This document shows positions 56,398-64,000 of a DNA stretch of 64,000 bases, one piece after another. Position 1 is the stretch's first letter; the number at the start of each line of letters is the position of its first letter. Source of the stretch: Actinoplanes oblitus (GTDB taxonomy: Bacteria > Actinomycetota > Actinomycetes > Mycobacteriales > Micromonosporaceae); assembly GCF_030252345.1 (NCBI RefSeq), contig NZ_CP126980.1, positions 8,999,501-9,063,500 of the forward strand. The letters are read 5' to 3'. A program made the position numbers and the translations under genes. Below the pieces are notes generated by a model. It worked only from the letters and a program-made list of their open reading frames with translations. It searched no databases and had not been told where the DNA came from.

Positions 56398-57312
56398 TTA
56401 CTGCTCGGACAGGTCGTCGAGAGCGGCCTGGACGTCGCCGACCCGGCGGCGGGCGGCGGCCGACTCGCGCTCCGCGGTACGCCGGGCCTGCTTGCGGCGA
56501 GCCACGTCGGCGACCGCCTCGGTGCGCCGCCGTTCCAGCTCGGCCAGCTCCGCCTCCAGGTCGTCGACCAGGTTCGAGGCGTCCAGCTCGGCGATCTCGG
56601 CCCGGTGCAGCTGCTCGTCGGCGCGCCGCTCGGCGGCCTCCGCGGCGGCCAGGTCGCGCTCCAGGTCCCGGCGACGCCGCTCGATCTCGCGGCGCCGGCG
56701 TTCCTGGGCGGCCCGGTCCTGGGCGGCGCGATCCCGGTCCGGGCCGCGCGCCGGCTCGGCGTCGCCGGCGTCCGGGCCCTCTTCGGCGTCCTCGGCGTCG
56801 CCGCCGGTGATCAGGCGCAGCCGGGGACGGGGCACCTCCCCGAACCCGGCGTAGGCCGCCGACCTGATCAGCCGCCCGGTGCGTACCTGCGCGGCGATCT
56901 CCGGGTCGGCGAGCGCCGCGGTCAGCGTCGCCTCCACCTCTCCCAGCGGCAGTTTCCCGGCACCGGCGCCGGCCGCCACGGCCAGCTTGCGGGCCGCCGC
57001 GACCAGCGCCGAGACGAACTGCCGGCGCTGCTGGGAGAGCTCGCGCAGCTGGTCGCCGTGCAACTCTCGCTGCGCCGCCCGGAGCGCCTCGGAGAGGTCC
57101 ACCAGCTCGCCGATCAGGTCCGGCCGCTTGCGGGCCAGCAGGTTGACCACCCAGGCGGCCACGGTCGGCTTCTTGCAGGCGGCGAGCCGCTTGGCGGCCT
57201 CCCGGTCACCGGCCGCCCGGGCCTCCTCGATCGCGGCGGCCCGGGTCGCCACGAAACCGTCCGGCGGCTCCTCGTAGAGCCGCCGGACCACGTCGTCGGT
57301 CAGGCTCGGCAC
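56398..57312 (-). CDS. Coiled-coil protein, unknown function
   Basis: 304 residues. An N-terminal globular helical part (about 1-165: LYEEPPDGFVATRAAAIEEA, CKKPTVAAWVVNLLARKRPD) precedes an acidic linker. A long highly charged coiled coil (about 190-300, RRREIERRRRDLERDLAAAE) follows. Cytoplasmic. Its GTG start lies 1 nt after the stop of the MBL gene, so the two are translationally coupled. Confidence 0.75.
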   Translation of the reverse strand: MPSLTDDVVRRLYEEPPDGFVATRAAAIEEARAAGDREAAKRLAACKKPTVAAWVVNLLARKRPDLIGELVDLSEALRAAQRELHGDQLRELSQQRRQFVSALVAAARKLAVAAGAGAGKLPLGEVEATLTAALADPEIAAQVRTGRLIRSAAYAGFGEVPRPRLRLITGGDAEDAEEGPDAGDAEPARGPDRDRAAQDRAAQERRRREIERRRRDLERDLAAAEAAERRADEQLHRAEIAELDASNLVDDLEAELAELERRRTEAVADVARRKQARRTAERESAAARRRVGDVQAALDDLSEQ

Positions 57313-57313
57313 G

Positions 57314-57949
57314 TCAGTCGAGCGTGGTGCCGGGAGCCAGGTGCCGGTACTTCGTCTCGGCGAAGCCCTCCAGGTGCTTGTCCGAGACGGCCGCGCCGCG
57401 CTCGTTGAGCAGCCCGTCGTGGATCGCGAAGGCCCGGCCCGGCTTGACCGCCCGGGCGAACGCGATGGCCTCGGCCACCTTCATCCACGGAGCGTTGAGC
57501 GGGACGCCGAGGGTGTCGACGGTGACGTCCTCCGGCACCACGAACGAGTCGCCCGGGTGATACACGTTCGTGGCGCCGTCGCTGATCAGGAAGCCCAGGT
57601 TGGCGAAGCGCGGCACGTACGGATGGATGATCGCGTGCTGGCCGCCGTACGCCCGGAGGTTGAACCCGGCGGCCTCGAACTCCTGCCCCGCCGTCACCGG
57701 CGTGGTCGCCTCGGCCACCTCGCCGAGCAGCTTGAGCACGTCCTCGTGGGCGAAGACGCGCAGGCCGGGACGGCGCCGCACGGCGTCGGTGACCGCCGCG
57801 ACATCCACGTGGTCGGCGTGCTCGTGGGTGATCACCACGGCGTCCGCTCCGTCCAGCACGGAGTCCTCGGAGAACTCCCCCGGATCGACGACGAGCACCC
57901 CCGACCCCTCGATCCGTAGACAGGAATGAGTGAACTTCGTGATACGCAC
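57314..57949 (-). CDS. MBL-fold metallohydrolase (UPF0173-like)
   Basis: 211 residues. THSCLRIEG, VVITHEHADHVD (HXHXDH zinc motif), VYHPGDSFVVPE (Asp) and AFAIHDGLLNERG (His) complete the two-metal site. Resembles UPF0173-type hydrolases; substrate unknown. GTG start with GGAGG upstream. First gene of a coupled pair with the coiled-coil gene. Confidence 0.9.
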   Translation of the reverse strand: MRITKFTHSCLRIEGSGVLVVDPGEFSEDSVLDGADAVVITHEHADHVDVAAVTDAVRRRPGLRVFAHEDVLKLLGEVAEATTPVTAGQEFEAAGFNLRAYGGQHAIIHPYVPRFANLGFLISDGATNVYHPGDSFVVPEDVTVDTLGVPLNAPWMKVAEAIAFARAVKPGRAFAIHDGLLNERGAAVSDKHLEGFAETKYRHLAPGTTLD

Positions 57950-58057
57950 GGTGCTCCTCCGTCGCTGAATCGTGACCGCTCATATCGCAGTCTGCCGGAA
58001 CCGGGCAGAGCCCACCGTACGTCTCAGCCGTCAGACGACCGAGGACAGGGAGTGCTC

Positions 58058-59005
58058 ATGCGGAAACGGGGATATTCGGCGCTCGGCGCCGTGCTGATCG
58101 CCGGCGCGCTGCTGGCCGGCTGCGGCAGCGCGGGGGACGGCGCGTCGTCCGACAGTGGCAAGGCGGCGCCCGCCGCCGGTGGGGCGAACCCGGCACCGGC
58201 CGAGCAGCGGGCCGAGGGGCAGGCCGCCGACTCCGGCGCCCTGGGCGGCAAGGACACCGCGGCCGAGGCGCCGGACCTGCGCGTGGACCAGCGGTCGATC
58301 ATCTACACCGGGACGATCACGGTGCAGGTGAAGGACGTCAACGCGGCGGCCGCCCAGATCACCGGAATCACCGCCGGGTCCGGTGGGTTCCTCGGCGGCG
58401 ACGAGCGGCAGAGCGGCGACGGCGGTTCGGACACCGCCACCATGAAGCTGCGGATCCCGGCCGCCAAGTTCGACGCCGCGCTCAAGCAGATCGCCGGTCT
58501 TGGCGATGAGAAGAGCCGGGAGATCAGCACCCAGGACGTCACCGAGGAGGTGGTCGACCTGGATGCCCGGATCGCGGTGCAGCAGGCGCGGGTGGACAGC
58601 GGCCGCCGGTTGCTCGGGCAGGCCAAGTCGCTCAACGACCTGGTGATGCTGGAGAAGGAGGTCGCCACCCGGGAGGCCGACCTGGCGTCGCTGCAGGCCA
58701 AGAAGCGGCGGCTGGCCGACCTGACCGCGCTCAGCACGGTCACCGTGGTGCTGCTCGGCCCGGAGGCGCCGTCCCCGATCGCCGACGACGAGCCGAGCGG
58801 CTTCCTGGGCGGGCTGGCCAGCGGCTGGAACGCGCTGGGTGACTCGCTCGCGGTGCTGCTCACCATTCTCGGCGCGCTGCTGCCGTGGGTGGTCGCGCTG
58901 GGCGTCCCGGCGGGTGCGGTGTTCTACCTGCGTCGCCGCTACCGGCGCGGCCGGGGCGACAAGGAGCTGCCGGCCCCGCCCGCCGAGGCCCCGGCGACCC
59001 CGTAA
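58058..59005 (+). CDS. DUF4349 lipoprotein
   Basis: 315 residues. Lipoprotein signal LIAGALLAGCGS (Cys about 22), an Ala/Gly-rich linker, the DUF4349 core (RSIIYTGTITVQVKDVNAAA, MKLRIPAAKFDAALKQI, TQDVTEEVVDLDARI), a coiled coil (about 175-225), then a C-terminal transmembrane helix (about 265-293) and an Arg-rich tail. It therefore spans the membrane with its main part outside. ATG fixed by GGGAG 5 nt upstream. Confidence 0.9.
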   Translation: MRKRGYSALGAVLIAGALLAGCGSAGDGASSDSGKAAPAAGGANPAPAEQRAEGQAADSGALGGKDTAAEAPDLRVDQRSIIYTGTITVQVKDVNAAAAQITGITAGSGGFLGGDERQSGDGGSDTATMKLRIPAAKFDAALKQIAGLGDEKSREISTQDVTEEVVDLDARIAVQQARVDSGRRLLGQAKSLNDLVMLEKEVATREADLASLQAKKRRLADLTALSTVTVVLLGPEAPSPIADDEPSGFLGGLASGWNALGDSLAVLLTILGALLPWVVALGVPAGAVFYLRRRYRRGRGDKELPAPPAEAPATP

Positions 59006-59163
59006 CGACCAGCGTGGATCCGGGGCGCCCGGCCGACGATCCGGTCGGGCGCGCCCCGGGGAAACCCGATCCGTGGCGCCCGCCCGACGACGCGGGCCCG
59101 CCCTCCCAAGGGGGAGCCCCCTCGAACAGTGTGGCGGAAATTTCGGGTGGGGGCCGACGGGGC

Positions 59164-59172
59164 TGTGGACAA
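59164..59172 (-). other. DnaA-box-like site
   Basis: Perfect TTGTCCACA on the minus strand. Confidence 0.45.
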
Positions 59173-59222
59173 GCCGCTGGTGTGGATTTCCGGGGTGACC
59201 GCGCCCACCCACGGGCCATGAA

Positions 59223-59269
59223 GGGCGGGCTGATCGCCCTGGACGCGCAGCGGCCAGATCAGCCCGCCC
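59223..59269. terminator. 13-bp hairpin between convergent genes
   Basis: GGGCGGGCTGATC (59223-59235) pairs exactly with 59257-59269, loop 21 nt, between the DUF4349 gene and the amidohydrolase gene. Confidence 0.75.
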
Positions 59270-59330
59270 GCCCCGCGCGGGAGCACGCGATCCGCACCCC
59301 GGCGGACCCGCGCAAATATCTTTCGCGCTC

Positions 59331-60587
59331 CTAAAAAGCGCCGGTAGAGAGCGCCGCCAGCGCCGTGTGCGTCATCACCCGGATGCCATGCCCGATGCAG
59401 TTCTCGTCCACGTCGAAATCCCCTTGGTGCAGATCGTGGCGGACGTCCGAGCCGGCCACCCCGGTGCCGAGCCGGATCATCGCACCCGGCACGTGCTCCA
59501 GGTAGAACGAGAAGTCCTCGCCGCCCATGCTGATCTCCGCCTCGACCACCCGGTCGGCGCCGAGTGCCGCCCCGGCCGCGCCCGCGATGATCGCGGTGGC
59601 CATCCGGTCGTTGATCACCGGGGGGACGCCGCGCTTGTATTCCACCTCGACCTCGGCGCCGGTGGCGGCGACCACGTCACGGATCAGCTTGGTGATCATC
59701 TCGGGGGCCTCGCGCCAGGCGTCCCGGTTGAGGATCCGGACCGTGCCGCTGACCTCGCCGGAGCCGGGGATCGCGTTGAACGCCTGGCCGGCGTGCACCG
59801 AGCCCCAGACCAGCGAGACGCCGGCGCGCGGGTCGACCCGGCGGTCCAGCAGGGCCGGCACGTCGACGATCACCCGGCCCAGCGCGTGCACCAGGTCGGC
59901 GGTCAGGTGCGGGCGGGCGGTGTGCCCGCCGGGGCCGGCGAGCTTGACCCGGACGGTGTCGGCGGCCGCGGTGAACGGGCCGGAGCGGACCCCGACCAGG
60001 CCGGCCGGCAGCTGCGGGTAGCAGTGCAGGGCGTAGATCGCGGCGACGTCCTTGAGGGCGCCGGCGGCGATCACCTCGGGTGCGCCGGACGGGATCGCCT
60101 CCTCGGCCGGCTGGAACAGCAGCCGCACCCGGCCGGGCAGCTCGCCCTGCTCGTCGAGCTGGGCCAGGGCCATGCCGAGGCCGAGCAGCACGGTGGTGTG
60201 CACGTCGTGCCCGCAGGCGTGGGCGAGCTTGTCCACGGTGCTGCGGTACGGCACGTCCTTGAGGTCGTGCAGCGGCAGCGCGTCCAGGTCGGCCCGGAAC
60301 GCGATCACCCGGTCGCCCTGGCCGACGTCGCAGATCACCCCGTTGCCCCGGGGCAGCATCCGCGGTTGCAGGCCGGCCAGGGTGAGCTCGCGGGCGACCA
60401 GCGCCGCCGTCTCGAACTCGGAGTGTGACGGCTCGGGGTGGGCGTGAATGTGCCGACGAATCGCTACCAGTTCGGCTCCCCGGGCGGCGAGCCAGCGGTC
60501 CAGCTGGCCGGGAAGGGGATCGGCGCCGGGCAGCGGCCCGGGCCATGCCGTATCGGCGCCCTCCGGCGCCGTCAGTGCAGTGGTCAC
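59331..60587 (-). CDS. M20-family amidohydrolase (AmiA/HipO-like)
   Basis: 418 residues. AFRADLDALPL, AHACGHDVHT, LLFQPAEEAIPSGA, GGHTARPH and SMGGEDFSFYLE supply the dinuclear metal site and the lid domain of M20D peptidases/N-acyl amino-acid hydrolases. Related mycobacterial AmiA1/AmiB1 also lie near the acc locus. The start is taken as GTG 60587; longer in-frame starts exist up to 60662. A TAAGCT hexamer at about 60640 on the same strand may be the -10. Confidence 0.92.
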   Translation of the reverse strand: MTTALTAPEGADTAWPGPLPGADPLPGQLDRWLAARGAELVAIRRHIHAHPEPSHSEFETAALVARELTLAGLQPRMLPRGNGVICDVGQGDRVIAFRADLDALPLHDLKDVPYRSTVDKLAHACGHDVHTTVLLGLGMALAQLDEQGELPGRVRLLFQPAEEAIPSGAPEVIAAGALKDVAAIYALHCYPQLPAGLVGVRSGPFTAAADTVRVKLAGPGGHTARPHLTADLVHALGRVIVDVPALLDRRVDPRAGVSLVWGSVHAGQAFNAIPGSGEVSGTVRILNRDAWREAPEMITKLIRDVVAATGAEVEVEYKRGVPPVINDRMATAIIAGAAGAALGADRVVEAEISMGGEDFSFYLEHVPGAMIRLGTGVAGSDVRHDLHQGDFDVDENCIGHGIRVMTHTALAALSTGAF

Positions 60588-60773
60588 GTCGGGTTCCAGA
60601 TCACTCGCGAAGAATTTCGTCGGGTTTTGCGACGCGCGACAGCTTAGTCCGTTTTTGGTCACGCTGTGTAACGGTCAGGTAAATAAGCCGGGAGGTCGTC
60701 CCGGGCCGCCATCCCATCAACGGGTAGTGAATCGCGGAGGTGACGCGACACACCACGAGTGCGTTTCGCGGCT

Positions 60774-62339
<1,566 letters not shown>

Positions 62340-62498
62340 GAGGTGATCCTAAGGCTCGTTCAGGCGAGATGGTGTCCACCGTCGGCCACCCGGCCGCTAC
62401 CCTGGGTCGTTTCCTGGCGAACAGTGCGGGCGTGACTTTCGTTGCGGCTGGCGACCGGGCAAGATAGCTGAGTTGGCCCAGCCCCCTAGACCCCCTCG

Positions 62499-64000
62499 GT
62501 GGCATTCTCAGTGACTCAGATTCCGACGTGGAGCAGCGGTGACGCGGCCTCCCTCAGCGGACGCGCGGCCCCGGGCACGCTGATCGGCGGGCGGTACACG
62601 CTGCGCGCCGCGGTGGGTCACGGCGGCATGGGCACGGTCTGGCGCGCGGCGGACACGCTGCTGCGCCGCGACGTGGCGATCAAGGAGGTCATCCTCCCGC
62701 CGGGTCTGGCCCCGAGTGACCGCGACGCGATGTACGAGCGCACCATGCGCGAGGCCCGGGCCGCCGCCGCGCTGCAGCACCCCGCCGTCGTCCAGGTCTA
62801 CGACGTCGTGCACGAGAACGGCCGGCCGTGGATCGTGATGGAGCTGCTGGAGGCGCGCAGCCTGGCCGACATGGTGATCGAGGACGGGCCGGTCGCGTCC
62901 CGGGTGGTCGCCAAGATCGGCATCGCGCTGCTGGGCGCGCTGGAGGTGGCGCACGCGCACGGCGTCCTGCACCGCGACGTCAAGCCGGCGAACGTGCTGA
63001 TCTGCTCGGACGGCCGCTGCGTGCTGACCGACTTCGGCGTCGCCCGGATGCCCACCGACGTGCAGCTGACCACGCCGGGCATGGTGCTCGGCTCGCCGCA
63101 CTTCATCTCGCCGGAGCGGGCCATGGGCCACGAGTTCGGCCCGCCCAGCGACCTGTTCTCGCTCGGCGTCACGCTCTACACCGCGATCGAGGGCCGGCCG
63201 CCGTTCGACAAGGGCGATCCGATCGAGACCATGCACGCGGTGGTCGAGGACCCGCCCGCGCCGGTGGTCCGGGCCGGCTCGCTCACCCCGGTGCTGATGG
63301 GCCTGCTGGAAAAGAACCCGGCCCAGCGGATGGACGTGCAGACCGCCCGCACCCTGCTGCGCCAGCAGCTGGCCGGCCCGCTGGCCAGCAAGAACCCGCC
63401 GCACATGATGACCGACCCGTACTCGGTCGTCCCGTCGCCGCGGCCCGTCTCGCCGCCACCGGCAGCGGCCGCCGAGACCCAGCAGATCCCGCCCAGCGGC
63501 CAGATCGGCGGCCGGGCCATGCTCGCCCCCGGCGAGTCGCTCACCGACCACCTGAGCAAGCTGGAGCAGCAGAACGCGCCGGGCGGCCGCCGCCGGGCGC
63601 CGGAGCCGGCGGACCCCGGGTTCCCGACCGGCGCCTTGCCGGCCCACCAGATCCCGCAGGCCGCCGCCACCGGCGCGACGAGCGTCATCCCGCCGCAGGG
63701 CGCCTGGCAGCCGGGCGGCGCCCGGCAGGGCACCGTGGTGACCAGCCCGGCCGCGAAACGCCGGATGGCGCTGCAGAACGCGGCACAGACCGCGCGAGCG
63801 GCCACCAGCCGGGCGGTGACGACGTTCCGCGGCTGGCCGCGCAACAAGCAGCTGGCGGTCGGCGGCGGTGGCGTGGCCGCGGTGCTGGCGCTGATCCTGG
63901 TCGTCTCGCTGACCGGTGGTGGCGACGCGCCGGCCGCGACGCCGACGGCCGCGCCGGCGACCAGCGCGCCGGCCACCGCGGTGGCCGGCGACACCCAGGA
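62499..64000 (+). CDS. Receptor-type Ser/Thr protein kinase, 3' end beyond window
   Basis: At least 500 residues. Kinase domain about 30-290: GHGGMG loop, DVAIKEVI (Lys), VLHRDVKPANVL, LTDFGVARMP and SPHFISPERA. A Pro/Ala/Gln-rich juxtamembrane linker follows, then a transmembrane helix (about 449-468, from near 63845) and a Thr/Ala/Pro extracellular start before the window ends. The start is GTG 62499 with TAGACC (62487-62492) 6 nt upstream; GTG 62511 is the alternative. The kinase half resembles the one at 40050. Confidence 0.93.
   Translation, partial: MAFSVTQIPTWSSGDAASLSGRAAPGTLIGGRYTLRAAVGHGGMGTVWRAADTLLRRDVAIKEVILPPGLAPSDRDAMYERTMREARAAAALQHPAVVQVYDVVHENGRPWIVMELLEARSLADMVIEDGPVASRVVAKIGIALLGALEVAHAHGVLHRDVKPANVLICSDGRCVLTDFGVARMPTDVQLTTPGMVLGSPHFISPERAMGHEFGPPSDLFSLGVTLYTAIEGRPPFDKGDPIETMHAVVEDPPAPVVRAGSLTPVLMGLLEKNPAQRMDVQTARTLLRQQLAGPLASKNPPHMMTDPYSVVPSPRPVSPPPAAAAETQQIPPSGQIGGRAMLAPGESLTDHLSKLEQQNAPGGRRRAPEPADPGFPTGALPAHQIPQAAATGATSVIPPQGAWQPGGARQGTVVTSPAAKRRMALQNAAQTARAATSRAVTTFRGWPRNKQLAVGGGGVAAVLALILVVSLTGGGDAPAATPTAAPATSAPATAVAGDTQ

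Larger units (their letters stand above)
59006..59330. other. 325-bp intergenic region
   Basis: No gene seen. Contains an imperfect GGGGCGCCCG hairpin just after the DUF4349 stop, a DnaA-box-like site (59164-59172) and a terminator hairpin (59223-59269). Confidence 0.7.

Overview
The window is high-GC DNA with GTG/TTG starts, many leaderless-looking promoters and almost wall-to-wall coding. Its content includes an acyl-CoA carboxylase locus with an epsilon subunit, Ser/Thr kinases, a GTP-dependent PEP carboxykinase, class II fructose bisphosphatase, decaprenyl-type prenyltransferase, a mycosin and WXG100-like proteins. This points to an actinobacterium, most likely Micromonosporaceae (Actinoplanes-like). 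That placement is an inference from gene content and style, not from a search.

Layout. 1-7.1 kb: a truncated Nudix hydrolase, a pterin-dehydratase-like protein, a PH-domain protein, a membrane protein, a peptidase E/nucleotidyltransferase pair, a G5-domain protein, MarR, a PAP2-like protein and Uma2. 7.2-12.1 kb: a HigBA toxin-antitoxin pair with its operators, YchF, an alpha/beta hydrolase under a paired palindromic operator, then an Ada-AlkA fusion and Ogt (alkylation repair). 12-31.5 kb: housekeeping genes, namely ValRS (type-2 signature), RmuC, IspH, XseAB, GlpX, rhomboid, trypsin-like protease, a peptidoglycan hydrolase, PhoH, OtsB, UppS and PckG. 31.7-34.1 kb: an ECF sigma factor with a zinc-finger tail, two tandem GtrA proteins and a PH-domain protein.

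34.1-50.7 kb is an expanded version of the actinobacterial birA-accD-accE-maf-accA locus. Two blocks have been inserted. Between accD and accE lie two M50 metalloprotease paralogues, a small membrane protein and a large Ser/Thr kinase. Between accE and maf lies a three-gene type VII secretion-like cassette: a helical protein with a Ser/Pro/Ala repeat tail, a WXG-like protein and a mycosin. This cassette has no ESX membrane apparatus in view, has a strongly lower-GC core and is followed by repeat-rich, mobile-element-like DNA. It is the most interesting part of the window.

50.7-64 kb: TetR, DedA, an LpdA-type quinone reductase, a gamma-glutamylcyclotransferase-like protein, a tandem GNAT, an SCO6745-like protein, a coiled-coil protein with an MBL hydrolase, a DUF4349 lipoprotein, an M20 amidohydrolase, an acyl-CoA mutase large subunit and a second Ser/Thr kinase cut by the right edge.

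Cross-cutting signals: a TANNNT hexamer 5-8 nt upstream of an ATG/GTG start in at least 24 genes; six perfect TTGTCCACA (DnaA-box-like) sites, all between genes; several intergenic tandem repeats and long hairpins at convergent gene ends. No tRNA, rRNA, CRISPR array or intact transposase was seen.
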